Origin: Neobacillus sp. FSL H8-0543
Lineage (GTDB): Bacteria; Bacillota; Bacilli; Bacillales; Cytobacillaceae
DNA: 64,000 nt
Direction of reading: 5' to 3'
Assembly: GCF_038592905.1 (NCBI RefSeq)
Contig: NZ_CP151943.1
Coordinates: forward strand, 716,001-780,000
The notes below the pieces were generated by a model. That model worked only from the letters and a program-made list of their open reading frames with translations. It was not told the DNA's origin and ran no database searches. Each line of letters opens with the position of its first letter. The first letter of the stretch is position 1. The position numbers and the translations under genes were made by a program. Of this stretch, positions 10,439 to 20,989 are shown one piece after another.

Positions 10439-10483
10439 ATGTTCCACCCCCTGATTTAAAATACAAAATATTCTATAAATTTC

Positions 10484-10515
10484 ATTATACTTTCTATTTT
10501 AGGATATAATTGCAA
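10484..10515 (-). promoter_or_regulatory. possible mutA promoter
   Basis: On the minus strand TATAAT (10484-10489) lies about 45 bp before mutA. The nearest TTGCAA (10510-10515) is 20 bp upstream, longer than the usual 16-18 bp, so only the -10 hexamer is convincing. Confidence 0.35.
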
Positions 10516-10525
10516 ATCATTCAAT

Positions 10526-10560
10526 AAAAATAACCGCTACCTTAATTGGCAGCGGTTATT
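10526..10560 (-). terminator. terminator of the bkd operon
   Basis: On the minus strand AATAACCGCTGCC pairs with GGTAGCGGTTATT around AATTAA and is followed by TTTATT. It ends the ptb-to-bkdB transcript before the mut operon. Confidence 0.88.
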
Positions 10561-10563
10561 TTA

Positions 10564-11856
10564 TTAGTAAATCGATGTGGTGGATTTTGATGTGTTTTCC
10601 AGGATTTCTTTTACACGTTGTAAGAAACGTCCACATACTAGTCCGTCTAATATTCTATGATCAAGAGACATACATAAGTTTACGATATCACGCACGGCAA
10701 TCATCCCGTTATTCATAACAACTGGGCGTTTTATGATTGATTCTACTTGCAGAATTGCAGCTTGAGGGTAATTGATAATCCCCATGGATTGAACAGAGCC
10801 AAACGAGCCGGTATTGTTAACCGTAAAGGTTCCGCCTTGCATATCCTCTGACCGAAGCTTTCCTGTTCTCACCTTAACAGCAAGTTCAGATATTTCACGC
10901 GCAATCCCCTTAATTGTCTTCTCATCTGCTTGTTTTATCACTGGAACATATAATGCATCCTCTGTTGCTACAGCAATTGAAATATTAATGTCTTTCTTTT
11001 GAATAATCTTATCACCAGCCCACATTGAATTAATTTGCGGATATTCTTTCAATGCTTGAGCTACAGCCTTTACAAAGAAGGCAAAGAAAGTTAAATTAAA
11101 GCCTTCTTTTTTCTTGAATTCTTCTTTTAACGAATTCCGGTACTCCACAAGGCTAGTGGCATCGACTTCAATCATTGTCCAAGCATGTGGTGCTTCGTGC
11201 TTACTGCGCAACATATTCGCTGCTATTGCTTTACGGATACCTGAAACAGGAATCTCAATATCACCAACTGCAACAGGAATATCAACTGCTGTTGCAGCTT
11301 GCTTTGGTACGGAAACAGGTTGAACAGTTTCCTGTACAGTTACCCGCTGTGTTTTCGTGTCCTTCAGAGTTTCAGCATTAGTACCTGCTGTAGGGATATT
11401 CCCTGAATCAATCAGCTTTAACAAATCTTTTCTTGTAATCCTGCCTCCCGCACCGGTGCCTGTCACCTGAGTTAAATCAATTCCATGTTCTTGAGAAATT
11501 TTTAATACTGCGGGTGAATAACGAGCTTTATTTCCTTGATTCTCCTCGGAATCAACAACCGTTTCAGAAGCAACAGTGGTTTTCTCCACTTCTTTAGGTG
11601 TCACGAAGGCACCACCTTCGATCTCAATCGTACAAATGACTTCTCCTACTGCAAGTGTTTCCCCTTCTTCAGCAATTAGCTCTTTAATAATGCCAGTATA
11701 AGATGAGGGTACCTCTGCATTCACTTTATCTGTCATAACTTCCGTTAAGGGGTCATACTTGTTTACTTTGTCTCCAACAGAAACCAGCCACTTACTTATG
11801 GTTCCTTCTGTTACGCTTTCCCCTAATTGAGGCATTTTAATTTGTTCAATTGCCAC
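10564..11856 (-). CDS. bkdB: branched-chain alpha-keto acid dehydrogenase E2 (lipoamide acyltransferase)
   Basis: The 430-aa protein has an N-terminal lipoyl domain (about 1-78, modified Lys in MTDKVNAE), then a peripheral-subunit-binding domain (ARYSPAVLKISQEHGI). Linkers follow, and a catalytic acyltransferase domain ends with the active-site motif DHRILDG. It transfers the branched acyl group from E1 to CoA and forms the core of the Bkd complex. The start is a GTG behind TGGAGGT. It is the last gene of the operon, followed by a terminator. Confidence 0.95.
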   Translation of the reverse strand: MAIEQIKMPQLGESVTEGTISKWLVSVGDKVNKYDPLTEVMTDKVNAEVPSSYTGIIKELIAEEGETLAVGEVICTIEIEGGAFVTPKEVEKTTVASETVVDSEENQGNKARYSPAVLKISQEHGIDLTQVTGTGAGGRITRKDLLKLIDSGNIPTAGTNAETLKDTKTQRVTVQETVQPVSVPKQAATAVDIPVAVGDIEIPVSGIRKAIAANMLRSKHEAPHAWTMIEVDATSLVEYRNSLKEEFKKKEGFNLTFFAFFVKAVAQALKEYPQINSMWAGDKIIQKKDINISIAVATEDALYVPVIKQADEKTIKGIAREISELAVKVRTGKLRSEDMQGGTFTVNNTGSFGSVQSMGIINYPQAAILQVESIIKRPVVMNNGMIAVRDIVNLCMSLDHRILDGLVCGRFLQRVKEILENTSKSTTSIY

Positions 11857-11908
11857 TGTTTTAAACCTCCAATATGTCCAGCTTCGGCTCCAAGGCCCGC
11901 TTCGTGTT

Positions 11909-12892
11909 TTAGTACTCCGCTAGCTCACGCATTGCTTTTTCAACTTTATCCGGATTAACCATAAAGTATTTCTCCATCGTTGGAGCGTATGGCATGGCTG
12001 GTACATCTGGTCCAGCTAAGCGCATGATTGGAGCATCTAAATCAAACAAGCAATTTTCAGCAATGATTGCTGATACTTCACTAATAATGCTTCCTTCTTT
12101 GGTGTCTTCTGTTATTAGTAATACTTTTCCAGTTTTTGAGGCTGCTTCAATGATTGCTTCCTTATCCAGGGGATAGATCGTTCTCAAGTCTAGAATATGT
12201 GCAGAAATACCATCCTTCGCCAACTTTTCAGCAGCTTGAAGCGCAAAATGAACACAAAGCCCATAAGTAATGACGGTAATGTCCTCACCCTCACGTTTCA
12301 CATCTGCTTTTCCGATTGGCAAGGTATAATCATCTGCAGGTACTTCCCCTTTGATTAAGCGATATGCTCGTTTATGCTCGAAAAATAGTACGGGATCATT
12401 ATCACGAATCGCTGCTTTAAGTAGTCCTTTTACATCATAAGGAGTAGATGGCATAACAATTTTCAAGCCTGGCTGATTTGCAAAAATGGCTTCCACCGAT
12501 TGTGAATGGTAAAGTGCCCCGTGTACTCCTCCGCCGTAAGGTGCTCGAATAACCATTGGACAAGTCCAGTCGTTATTAGAGCGATAACGAATTTTTGCTG
12601 CTTCCGAAATAATTTGGTTTACTGCCGGCATAATGAAATCGGCAAATTGCATTTCTGCAATTGGACGCATTCCGTACATCGCTGCACCAATTCCTACCCC
12701 TGCAATGGCAGATTCGGCAAGTGGCGTATCAATTACACGATCTTCACCAAACTGCTCATACAAGCCTTGCGTTGCCTTAAAAACTCCGCCTTTTACACCT
12801 ACATCTTCTCCTAATACAAATACCTTCGGATCTCTTTCCATTTCTTCCCGAATGGCCATTGTTACCGCATCAATATAAGAAATTACTGCCAT
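11909..12892 (-). CDS. bkdAB: branched-chain alpha-keto acid dehydrogenase E1 beta subunit
   Basis: The 327-aa transketolase-like beta subunit begins MAVISYIDAVTMAIREEM and carries the FVLGEDVG and GVHGALYHSQSVEA motifs of E1-beta proteins. With BkdAA it forms the thiamine-diphosphate-dependent E1. It oxidatively decarboxylates the keto acids of valine, isoleucine and leucine. It lies 12 bp after bkdAA. Confidence 0.95.
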   Translation of the reverse strand: MAVISYIDAVTMAIREEMERDPKVFVLGEDVGVKGGVFKATQGLYEQFGEDRVIDTPLAESAIAGVGIGAAMYGMRPIAEMQFADFIMPAVNQIISEAAKIRYRSNNDWTCPMVIRAPYGGGVHGALYHSQSVEAIFANQPGLKIVMPSTPYDVKGLLKAAIRDNDPVLFFEHKRAYRLIKGEVPADDYTLPIGKADVKREGEDITVITYGLCVHFALQAAEKLAKDGISAHILDLRTIYPLDKEAIIEAASKTGKVLLITEDTKEGSIISEVSAIIAENCLFDLDAPIMRLAGPDVPAMPYAPTMEKYFMVNPDKVEKAMRELAEY

Positions 12893-12904
12893 ATTATGTC
12901 CCCC

Positions 12905-13897
12905 TTACTCCGCATAAACATATTTCAATGCATCTTCCGGCGCTGCATACGGTGCATTTTCTGCATAATCCGTCGCTTCATTCACTTGCTGCATCACACG
13001 GTCATTGATTTCCTTTTCCAACACATCATTCATAACACCCGTTTCTTTTAAATAGGCACCAAAAGTAATGATTGGATCTTTTGTTTTTGCCTTTGCTACT
13101 TCATCAGGGGCACGATAGGAACGGTCATCATCATCAGATGAGTGTGGTGTCAGACGATAAGAAACCGTTTCAACAAGAGTCGGCCCATCACCACGACGTC
13201 CACGGTCTGCAGCTTCTTTGACAACTCTGTAAACTTCTAATGGGTCATTTCCGTCAACAGTAACACCTGGCATACCATAACCAATCGCACGGTCAGATAC
13301 ATTTTTACAGGCTAATTGTTTTTCAATTGGAACAGAGATAGCATATTTGTTATTTTCACACATGAGTATAACAGGGAGCTTATGAACCCCAGCAAAGTTT
13401 GCACCTTCATGAAAATCACCTTGGTTCGAAGAGCCTTCTCCAAAGGTTACAAAGGTTACTAGGTCTTTCTTTTCCATTTTCCCGGCAAGGGCAATTCCCA
13501 CTGCATGTGGTACTTGTGTAGTAACCGGTGAAGACCCTGTTACAATGCGATTACTCTTTTGTCCAAAATGTCCTGGCATTTGGCGACCACCGGAATTTGG
13601 ATCTTCCGCTTTAGCAAATCCGGAAAGCATCAGTTCTTTTGGCGTCATACCAAAGGTTAATACTACTCCCATGTCACGGTAGTATGGAAGCACATAATCT
13701 TTTTCACGATCAAGAGCAAACGCTGCACCTACTTGTGCTGCCTCTTGTCCTTGACAGGAAATAACAAAGGGGATTTTCCCCGCACGATTCAATAACCACA
13801 TCCGCTCATCAATACGGCGGGCCAATAGCATTGTTTCATATATTTCCAATACTTTCTCATCACTTAAACCTATCGCTTTATGACGCTTTTCAGTCAT
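12905..13897 (-). CDS. bkdAA: branched-chain alpha-keto acid dehydrogenase E1 alpha subunit
   Basis: The 330-aa protein has the thiamine-diphosphate motif GEGSSNQGDFHEG...NNKYAI, a GDG-NN variant, around residues 153-183. It also has the phosphorylation-loop-like YRLTPHSSDDDDRSYR segment typical of branched-chain E1-alpha. It pairs with BkdAB encoded directly downstream. Keeping the branched-chain assignment over pyruvate dehydrogenase rests on operon content (Bcd, Ptb, Buk and BkdR neighbours). Confidence 0.95.
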   Translation of the reverse strand: MTEKRHKAIGLSDEKVLEIYETMLLARRIDERMWLLNRAGKIPFVISCQGQEAAQVGAAFALDREKDYVLPYYRDMGVVLTFGMTPKELMLSGFAKAEDPNSGGRQMPGHFGQKSNRIVTGSSPVTTQVPHAVGIALAGKMEKKDLVTFVTFGEGSSNQGDFHEGANFAGVHKLPVILMCENNKYAISVPIEKQLACKNVSDRAIGYGMPGVTVDGNDPLEVYRVVKEAADRGRRGDGPTLVETVSYRLTPHSSDDDDRSYRAPDEVAKAKTKDPIITFGAYLKETGVMNDVLEKEINDRVMQQVNEATDYAENAPYAAPEDALKYVYAE

Positions 13898-13936
13898 ATA
13901 TTTCTAACCTCCCATTATGTCCGTAGAAAAATAAAA

Positions 13937-15358
13937 TTAAGAATGGATTGCTTTGCCATCAACTGCAAGTGCAGCTTCCCCGATAGCTTCTGATAACGTC
14001 GGATGAGGATGAATGGTATGAGCTATTTCCCAAGGTGTTGCGTTCAATACCATCGCAAGTCCCGCTTCTGAAATCATGTCTGTAACATGCGGACCAATCA
14101 TATGCACCCCTAGAATATCATTGGTTTCTTCATCAGCAACTATCTTAACAAAACCATCCGATTCTCCAAAAACAAGTGCCTTTCCAATCGCCCGGAAGGA
14201 AAACTTGCCAACTTTTACTTTATGGCCTTTTTCAATTGCCTGTTCTTCCGTTATCCCAACGCTCGATACCTCAGGATTACTATAAATACATTTAGAAACG
14301 AGGTTATAATCTAGTGGAGAAGGGACTCCCCCTGCAATATGTTCCACTGCAATAATTCCTTCATGTGAAGCAACATGGGCCAATTGCAACCCCCCTATTA
14401 CGTCACCAATGGCATATATATGTGATTCCTTCGTTTGAAAAAATTCATTTGTTGAAATGAATCCCTTTTCAACCTGGATTTCAGTATTTTCTAATCCAAT
14501 TCCTTCAACGTTTGCTTGACGACCTACGGAAACAAGGAGTTTTTCAGCCTTATATTCTTTCAGTCCTGATTTTGTCTCGGCCGATATTATAACACCCTCA
14601 CCTTTAATCAAAGTTTCAGGTAATACCTTTGCCCCTGTAACCAGCTTAATACCTTTTTTCTTCATGAGGCGCTGCATTTCTTTAGATATATCTTTATCCT
14701 CTGTAGGGATCATACGATCCGCATATTCAATTACAGTAACGTCTACACCAAAATCAGAAAGCATCGAAGCCCACTCTATTCCGATAACACCTCCGCCAAC
14801 AATTATGATGGATGAGGGTAACGTCTCAAGTTCTAAGGCTTCATCAGATGTGATAACGAATTCTCCATCCAATTCTAGTCCAGGCAGTGTTCTTGGTCTT
14901 GAACCCGTTGCAACCACTACATTTTTCGGAAGAAGCATTTCATTCTCTTCCCCGTTGTTCATTTCAACTGAGATAGTCCCAGGCATCGGTGAAAAAATGG
15001 ATGGACCTAGGATTCGGCCAAGTCCCTCATAAATATCAATTTTCCCTTGTTTCATTAAATGCAGAACACCTTTATGGAGTTGATCAACAATTTTATTTTT
15101 TCTATCTTGGACTTTACCAAAGTTAAAAGAAACTTCACTAGTAATAACCCCGAATTCTTCACTATGCTTCGTTGTTGCATAAACTTCTGCGCTTCGGAGT
15201 AAGGCTTTACTTGGGATACATCCTTTATGAAGGCATGTTCCCCCGAGTTTCCCTTTTTCAACAATAGCTGTTTTTAGGCCTAATTGTGAGGCACGAATAG
15301 CTGCTACATAGCCGCCTGTACCGCCACCAAGTATGACCAAATCGTATTCTTGTGTCAC
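13937..15358 (-). CDS. lpdV: dihydrolipoyl dehydrogenase, E3 of the Bkd complex
   Basis: The 473-aa flavoprotein has the FAD dinucleotide motif GGGTGGYVAA and the redox disulfide in GGTCLHKGCIPSKALL. It also has the NAD motif VGGGVIGIEWAS and the C-terminal His-Glu pair in HTIHPHPTLSEA. It reoxidises the E2 dihydrolipoamide with NAD. It is placed inside the bkd operon between buk and bkdAA, as in B. subtilis. Confidence 0.95.
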   Translation of the reverse strand: MTQEYDLVILGGGTGGYVAAIRASQLGLKTAIVEKGKLGGTCLHKGCIPSKALLRSAEVYATTKHSEEFGVITSEVSFNFGKVQDRKNKIVDQLHKGVLHLMKQGKIDIYEGLGRILGPSIFSPMPGTISVEMNNGEENEMLLPKNVVVATGSRPRTLPGLELDGEFVITSDEALELETLPSSIIIVGGGVIGIEWASMLSDFGVDVTVIEYADRMIPTEDKDISKEMQRLMKKKGIKLVTGAKVLPETLIKGEGVIISAETKSGLKEYKAEKLLVSVGRQANVEGIGLENTEIQVEKGFISTNEFFQTKESHIYAIGDVIGGLQLAHVASHEGIIAVEHIAGGVPSPLDYNLVSKCIYSNPEVSSVGITEEQAIEKGHKVKVGKFSFRAIGKALVFGESDGFVKIVADEETNDILGVHMIGPHVTDMISEAGLAMVLNATPWEIAHTIHPHPTLSEAIGEAALAVDGKAIHS

Positions 15359-15376
15359 TGTTTTCCCTCCCCATTC

Positions 15377-16480
15377 TTAAATTTTTGCAGTTTTAAAGGT
15401 ACCCGGATATTCTTTTACTTCTTCTTCTCCACGCAAAATGCGGAGGGCACCCTCAGCCAGTGCTTGAAGCTCATTTTCACCAGGATGTACAATACAGTCA
15501 GCAATCCAGTGAATTCTATCAATGATGGATTTTACAAAACCGTTACCAAATGCGAGACCACCAGTTAACACGATGGCATCCACTTTTCCGTTCAACACTG
15601 CGCTGGCAGCGGCAATTTCTTTTGCCACTTGATAGGCCATGGCATCATACACAAGCTTCGCGTTTTCATCGCCATCAGCAATTCTTTTTTCTACTTCGAC
15701 CGCATCACTTGTTCCTAGGTAGGCTACAAGTCCCCCCTGACCAACAAGCTTCTTCATCACTTCTTCACGGTAATACTGACCTGAATAACAAAGAGCGATT
15801 AAATCCCCAGCAGGTACGGTACCTGCTCGTTCAGGGCTAAAAGGCCCATCTCCATGTAGGCCATTGTTCACATCGACAACTTTTCCCCGCCTATGAACTC
15901 CAACCGTAATTCCACCACCCATATGAGTAACAATCAGGTTCAACTCTCGGTACTCTTTCCCAAGCTCCTTCGCCACTCTTCTTGCTACCGCTTTTTGATT
16001 TAATGCATGAAAGATACTTTTTCTTTCAATTAAGGAAAATCCTGATATTCTAGCGATAGGATCCAATTCATCTACAACAACAGGGTCGACAATAAAAGCT
16101 GGTATGTTAAGTGCAGAGGCAATCTCATTTGCGATAATGCCTCCAAGATTCGAAGCGTGCTGCCCAGCATATCCAGTTCTTAAATCTGAAAGCATCACGT
16201 CATTTACATTATATGTGCCACCTTCAATTGGGCGCAGCAATCCTCCTCGTCCACAAACGGCATTTAATTTTGAGATATTAATTCCTTCATGATCGAGTGT
16301 TTCTAAAATGGTACTTTTTCTGAATTCATATTGGTCAATGATATTGGCATATGAATTGATCTTGTCAACATCATGGCGTATCGTTCTTTCTAGTATAGAA
16401 ATTTCATTATCGAAGACCCCGATCTTAGTAGAAGTAGAACCTGGGTTGATGATGAGCATTCGATATTGTTTATCAGGCAA
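15377..16480 (-). CDS. buk: branched-chain-fatty-acid / butyrate kinase
   Basis: The 367-aa ASKHA-fold acetokinase-family enzyme shows the phosphate loop INPGSTSTK near the N-terminus, VTHMGGGI and LTGGLAFG. It makes ATP and the short-chain acid from acyl-phosphates produced by Ptb. A TTG at 16480 with GGAGGT seven bases upstream is the best start; the frame itself extends five codons further. It lies between bcd and lpdV. Confidence 0.92.
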   Translation of the reverse strand: MPDKQYRMLIINPGSTSTKIGVFDNEISILERTIRHDVDKINSYANIIDQYEFRKSTILETLDHEGINISKLNAVCGRGGLLRPIEGGTYNVNDVMLSDLRTGYAGQHASNLGGIIANEIASALNIPAFIVDPVVVDELDPIARISGFSLIERKSIFHALNQKAVARRVAKELGKEYRELNLIVTHMGGGITVGVHRRGKVVDVNNGLHGDGPFSPERAGTVPAGDLIALCYSGQYYREEVMKKLVGQGGLVAYLGTSDAVEVEKRIADGDENAKLVYDAMAYQVAKEIAAASAVLNGKVDAIVLTGGLAFGNGFVKSIIDRIHWIADCIVHPGENELQALAEGALRILRGEEEVKEYPGTFKTAKI

Positions 16481-16528
16481 TGGATTGACCTCCAATATGG
16501 TTTATCATTCATCCTATTTAAAGCAAAG

Positions 16529-16551
16529 ACGCTGAATTTTCCATTCAGCGT
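16529..16551 (-). promoter_or_regulatory. hairpin in the bcd-buk gap
   Basis: ACGCTGAAT pairs with ATTCAGCGT around a five-base loop. On the coding strand it is followed by CTTTGC rather than a clean U-run, so it may attenuate or stabilise bcd mRNA without fully terminating. Confidence 0.5.
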
Positions 16552-16570
16552 TCTTCCACTTTTTTCCTTT

Positions 16571-17665
16571 TTATCGACGACTTAAGATATGATGGCCATT
16601 TTGCAGGAATTGACTGCGGGAATTACGCATTTTTTCAATCCGTTCTTCCGCCATACGGTCTGCAGCTACGTAAGTTGGAATCCCATCACGCTTTGAAATA
16701 GCAATTACTTTTTCAATACTTGCATAAATTTGGTCAACCTTTTTCATAGCACGTTCATGATTATATCCATAAAGCTCATCTGCAACGTTTATTACCCCAC
16801 CTGCATTGATAACATAGTCTGGTGCATAAACAATACCCATTTCATGGATGATATCGCCATGTCGTGGATCTTTTAATTGATTATTAGCGGATCCGGCAAT
16901 GACTCTTGCCTTTAACTGCGGTATTGTTTCATCATTAACTGTTGCTCCAAGAGCACAAGGAGCATAAATATCACATTCCACACCATAAATTTCATCTGGA
17001 TTCACAGCACGTGCACCGAATTTCTCTATGGCACGTTGAACTACTTCTTTGTTAATATCTGTAACAATTAATTGTGCACCTTCCTCGTGCAAGTACTCGC
17101 ACAGAGTCCAGGCTACATTTCCTATACCTTGGATAGCAACGACTTTTCCTTCTAGTGAATCCGAACCAAATGCTGCTTTAGCTGCTGCTTTCATCCCACG
17201 GTAAACTCCATATGCAGTGACTGGTGAAGGATTACCTGATGAACCGAAAGCTGGTGAAATACCTGTAACATAGTCTGTTTCTTCATGGATCATATCCATA
17301 TCTGCAACCGTTGTTCCTACATCTTCAGCGGTAATATATCTTCCGTTTAATCCTTGAATATACCGACCAAATGCACGGAATAATTCTTCTGATTTATCTT
17401 TACGAGGGTCTCCAATGATAACGGTTTTCCCACCACCTAGGTTTAGCCCTGCAGCAGCATTCTTATATGTCATTCCTTTTGCCAGTCTTAATGCATCTTC
17501 AATGGCATCTCCCTCGGAATCATACGTCCACATCCTTGTACCGCCTAATGCAGGTCCTAGAGTTGTATCGTGTATAGCGATAATCGCTTTTAATCCTGAT
17601 TGCTTATCTTGGCAAAATACTACCTGCTCATAATCATATTTTTCTAAGTACTTGAAAATTTCCAT
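16571..17665 (-). CDS. bcd: leucine dehydrogenase (branched-chain amino acid dehydrogenase)
   Basis: The 364-aa Glu/Leu/Phe/Val dehydrogenase has the catalytic-lysine motif [15 protein letters not shown], the upstream [11 protein letters not shown] segment, and the NAD motif IQGIGNVA. It deaminates leucine, valine and isoleucine to the keto acids used by Bkd. It starts at an ATG within a clean GGAGGAA context. It follows ptb, matching the B. subtilis operon. Confidence 0.95.
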   Translation of the reverse strand: MEIFKYLEKYDYEQVVFCQDKQSGLKAIIAIHDTTLGPALGGTRMWTYDSEGDAIEDALRLAKGMTYKNAAAGLNLGGGKTVIIGDPRKDKSEELFRAFGRYIQGLNGRYITAEDVGTTVADMDMIHEETDYVTGISPAFGSSGNPSPVTAYGVYRGMKAAAKAAFGSDSLEGKVVAIQGIGNVAWTLCEYLHEEGAQLIVTDINKEVVQRAIEKFGARAVNPDEIYGVECDIYAPCALGATVNDETIPQLKARVIAGSANNQLKDPRHGDIIHEMGIVYAPDYVINAGGVINVADELYGYNHERAMKKVDQIYASIEKVIAISKRDGIPTYVAADRMAEERIEKMRNSRSQFLQNGHHILSRR

Positions 17666-17694
17666 TGTCTATTCCTCCTCAAAATTAAGAAACT

Positions 17695-18600
17695 TTAGTT
17701 ACTGATAGAACAGATGGCAAGGGCAAGTGAGTAAAGCTTGCTTTCAGCCGTATCAGCTCTAGATGTCAAAACAATCGGGGCCTTTGCGCCTGCAATAACG
17801 GCCCCAACCTTTGCTTTGGCAAAATAAATTAATGATTTATACAATACATTTCCCACTTCTATAGTTGGAACTAATAAAATATCAGCTCTGCCCGCCACTT
17901 CACTATGTATACCTTTGTGTTCGGCAGCTAAAGTGGAAACAGCATTATCAAGTCCAAGAGGACCATCAACAATACACCCCGGGATTTGTCCCCTGTGATT
18001 CATGAGTGTTAATAAGGCAGCATCAATCGTTGCTTGCATATTTGTTTTTACCACTTCTACAGCAGCAATTGGAGCTACTCTAGGATTTTCAATTCCTAAA
18101 GAAGTGGCCAAGGCAGCAGCATTTTTTATTATTTGTGCTTTTTGCTCTACATCAGGAGAAATATTCATCGCCGCATCTGTTACGAAAATCAAACGGTCAA
18201 AGCCTGGGACTTCAAAGACCGCCACATGCGATAAAACACTGCCTGTACGAAGTCCATATTCCTTATTCAAAACTGATTTTAGTATAGTGCTCGTGGCTAG
18301 ATTCCCTTTCATCAAGACGCTAGCTTCTTTATTAAATACAGCCTTTACAGCCAAATCTGCAGCTAATGAGTTTGATTCTGCGTGCACAACATTTAATTTT
18401 TTATTGTTCTTATTTTTATATTGCTTTACATCTAGAATGGTATTAATTTTTTCTTTATTACCATATAAAATAAAATTGGCGAGGTTACGGTCTAAAGCGT
18501 CTAGCACTGCTTCGATTACTTCTGTGTCCTCTGCAGCCGCGACGGCAACCGTATGATCATGCTGTTGGGTTGCTTTGTCAATAAGTGTTTCCAGCAACAA
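17695..18600 (-). CDS. ptb: phosphate butyryltransferase / branched-chain acyl phosphotransferase
   Basis: The protein contains LMKGNLATSTILK, GCIVDGPLGLDNA and IAGAKAPIVLTSRAD, all typical of the PTA/PTB family. It swaps CoA for phosphate on branched acyl-CoAs, feeding Buk. The frame is open to 18681. However, the sigma-54 promoter at 18648-18665 puts the transcript start near 18638, so the upstream ATG is excluded. The TTG at 18600 with AGAAGGGG upstream gives 301 aa beginning MLLETLIDKA, collinear with the B. subtilis protein start. A GTG at 18627 is the alternative. First gene of the bkd operon. Confidence 0.9.
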   Translation of the reverse strand: MLLETLIDKATQQHDHTVAVAAAEDTEVIEAVLDALDRNLANFILYGNKEKINTILDVKQYKNKNNKKLNVVHAESNSLAADLAVKAVFNKEASVLMKGNLATSTILKSVLNKEYGLRTGSVLSHVAVFEVPGFDRLIFVTDAAMNISPDVEQKAQIIKNAAALATSLGIENPRVAPIAAVEVVKTNMQATIDAALLTLMNHRGQIPGCIVDGPLGLDNAVSTLAAEHKGIHSEVAGRADILLVPTIEVGNVLYKSLIYFAKAKVGAVIAGAKAPIVLTSRADTAESKLYSLALAICSISN

Positions 18601-18647
18601 GTTGTCATCAACCCCTTCTATATTCACTGCAACTCCAAAATATAAAC

Positions 18648-18665
18648 ATGCAAGTTCCATGCCAA
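18648..18665 (-). promoter_or_regulatory. sigma-54 (-24/-12) promoter of the bkd operon
   Basis: The minus strand reads TTGGCATGGAACTTGCAT, which matches the sigma-54 consensus (GG at -24, GC at -12, TTGCA end) almost perfectly. It sits between bkdR, encoding the matching enhancer-binding activator, and ptb. Confidence 0.92.
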
Positions 18666-18731
18666 ATAATTTCCATTGCAAACGCTGTATTTACATCTTT
18701 TATATATGCAATATCCTGCATACTACGAAAA

Positions 18732-20807
18732 TTATTGCGTGCTATTATTTTCAAGTTTGTATTTCTCGAGCTTGTAATATAGATTTCTCACCGACAAGCC
18801 AAGAGTTTTAGCTGTTAATGTTTTATTCCCATTTAAGCGATGAATGGTATCTTTAATAATTTCTGCTTCATATTCCTCAACCATTCCTGAAAGGGAACGG
18901 TTCGGTTCAACTGATTTACTATTCTCTGAAAAATGAAGTTCATTCCCTGTTTTTTTACTTCTTAATTCTGGTAAGTGATGGACATTAATTAGCGATTCAT
19001 TATAATTCATAAAAATCATTGCTCTGCCCAGAATATTTTCTAATTCCCTTACATTGCCCGGCCAGTCATAATTCATTAACCTACTCACGGCTGTTTGGGT
19101 TACACCTTCTACATTTTTTCCATAATCACGATTTATCTTTTGAATGAGCAGTTCTGATAATAATGGTATTTCTTCTCTACGTTTTCTTAACGGCGGGATA
19201 TGTATAGGCATGCGATTTAAACGATAATATAAGTCTTCCCTAAAGGATCCATTGGCAATACCTTTTTCAAGGTTGACATTGGTTGCAGCAATAATTCGAA
19301 CATTAATTGCTATAGGCTTTGTCCCGCCCACCCGAATGATTTCACGTTCTTGCAGTACCCTAAGTAACTTTGCTTGGGTATTGGCTGGCAACTCACCTAT
19401 TTCATCAAGGAAAATGCTGCCATTATTCGCTTCTTCAAAAAAGCCTCTCTTTCCTCCCCTTCTCGCTCCAGAGAATGCTCCCTCTTCATAGCCAAATAAT
19501 TCACTTTCCAGTAGTGACTCAGCAATAGCCGCACAATTTACACGGATAAATTTGTTGTATTTTCTATCACTTGCATTATGTATAGCGTGGGCGAACAATT
19601 CTTTTCCTGTTCCCGATTCACCGCGTAAGAGAACGGTCGCCGGCGTTTTAGCACCAAGTTTAGCCTGCTCAATAGCCAAAAGCATTTCTTCTGAATGAGC
19701 AATTATATCCTCGAAGGTATATTTGGCTTCAAGTGTTCGAATAATTTGCCTGGCACGATGCAGTTCCCTGCTTAGAGATTTAATTTCCGACATATCGTGG
19801 ATAACGCCTACACTACCCTTTAGTTTACCTTTAACAATAATTGGGGCCACATTAACAATTACTTCACGCTTATTTGCTCCAACTCTCATAGCAGTGCCCC
19901 GAACAGCTCTTCTTGTCTGAAGAACCTTCATATGCATACTTTCTCCTTCAGAAATATCAGCTGTCGCTGGCTGCCCGATTACTTGTTCCTTAGTAAGACC
20001 TGTGAGACGAGTATACGCCGGATTTATAAGTATACCTCTGCCAAGTTCATCAACTACTGAAATGGCATCATCACTTGAATGAATAATTGCCTGGAGCATG
20101 GTTTGTATTTCCTTTAAATCGGTAATCTCCTCTGCAAGATTAACCACCTCGGTTATATCCTTAAAGACAGCAAAAGCGCCAATAATCGTTCCATTTTCCT
20201 CAATGATTGGAATCCGGGTAGTAATAATTTTACGGCCATTCCCCAGAATCATTTCTTGATTGGTCTCAATTCTTTTTGATTCAAGGATAAGCGGTAATCT
20301 ACTTTCTGGGATGACATTAACTACCTGCTGACCGATTGCTTGCTCCTTTTTAACACCCATCATTTCTTCGGCACGGCGATTAAATAAAATAACATGGCCA
20401 TAATTATCGATAACAACCATTCCATCATTTGTGGCATTAAAAATTAATTCTTGTTTATATGATTCATTTTGATGCTTTTGAATCAGTTCTTCTTTTTCTT
20501 CAAGAAGCTGTGCCAGCAAAAAGGCAACACTTCCCGGAATTAAAACCGTTTTTTTACTTTTAGCATTTCTAAGCTGTTGAAACACTCGTTCGCTCCCAGT
20601 AACATCAATGATAATATCAATCGTTTCATTTAGAAAGGGGAGCCAGTCCGTTCCAGTTACGATGCCTTCTCTTTGTGCTAATAATATACCAGGGGCATCC
20701 GAATTTCGATCGATCACAACTTGGACATTTAACACTTCTGTTTCATTTAGTAATTTTAATACCGCTATACCACCTTTGCCAGCGCCAACAATCATAACAT
20801 TTTGCAT
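18732..20807 (-). CDS. bkdR: sigma-54-dependent activator BkdR
   Basis: The 691-aa protein starts with a Rossmann-like segment ([16 protein letters not shown], about 1-110). Two PAS domains follow (about 125-230 and 235-350), then an AAA+ module with Walker A GESGTGKE, the sigma-54 contact loop [10 protein letters not shown] (a GAFTGA variant) and [12 protein letters not shown]. It ends with a Fis-type helix-turn-helix ([20 protein letters not shown]). It activates the -24/-12 promoter just downstream of its own gene in response to branched-chain catabolites. Domain order and position match B. subtilis BkdR. The N-terminal nucleotide-binding-like region suggests an extra sensory input; its ligand is unknown. 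Confidence 0.95.
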   Translation of the reverse strand: MQNVMIVGAGKGGIAVLKLLNETEVLNVQVVIDRNSDAPGILLAQREGIVTGTDWLPFLNETIDIIIDVTGSERVFQQLRNAKSKKTVLIPGSVAFLLAQLLEEKEELIQKHQNESYKQELIFNATNDGMVVIDNYGHVILFNRRAEEMMGVKKEQAIGQQVVNVIPESRLPLILESKRIETNQEMILGNGRKIITTRIPIIEENGTIIGAFAVFKDITEVVNLAEEITDLKEIQTMLQAIIHSSDDAISVVDELGRGILINPAYTRLTGLTKEQVIGQPATADISEGESMHMKVLQTRRAVRGTAMRVGANKREVIVNVAPIIVKGKLKGSVGVIHDMSEIKSLSRELHRARQIIRTLEAKYTFEDIIAHSEEMLLAIEQAKLGAKTPATVLLRGESGTGKELFAHAIHNASDRKYNKFIRVNCAAIAESLLESELFGYEEGAFSGARRGGKRGFFEEANNGSIFLDEIGELPANTQAKLLRVLQEREIIRVGGTKPIAINVRIIAATNVNLEKGIANGSFREDLYYRLNRMPIHIPPLRKRREEIPLLSELLIQKINRDYGKNVEGVTQTAVSRLMNYDWPGNVRELENILGRAMIFMNYNESLINVHHLPELRSKKTGNELHFSENSKSVEPNRSLSGMVEEYEAEIIKDTIHRLNGNKTLTAKTLGLSVRNLYYKLEKYKLENNSTQ

Positions 20808-20916
20808 CTTTTCGCCCCTTTATTATATTGTCTTCCAAAAAGAAGTTTTTTTCACACAAAAATAATCGAAAATCTGCAATATTTTTCAATTACTATTTTA
20901 TATTTAATTACTGTCC

Positions 20917-20944
20917 TTGACAAATATTATCTTTGTAATATATT
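20917..20944 (+). promoter_or_regulatory. sigma-A promoter of yqzF
   Basis: TTGACA (20917-20922) and TATATT (20939-20944) are spaced by 16 bp and lie about 45 bp before the yqzF start codon. Confidence 0.7.
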
Positions 20945-20989
20945 TTTCATGAAGGTATTTTTTTACTAAAGAATTGGAAGGATTACATT

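Noticed and set aside
18601..18681. Longest frame start of ptb at 18681
   Set aside because: The sigma-54 promoter lies inside this extension, so the mRNA starts downstream of it.
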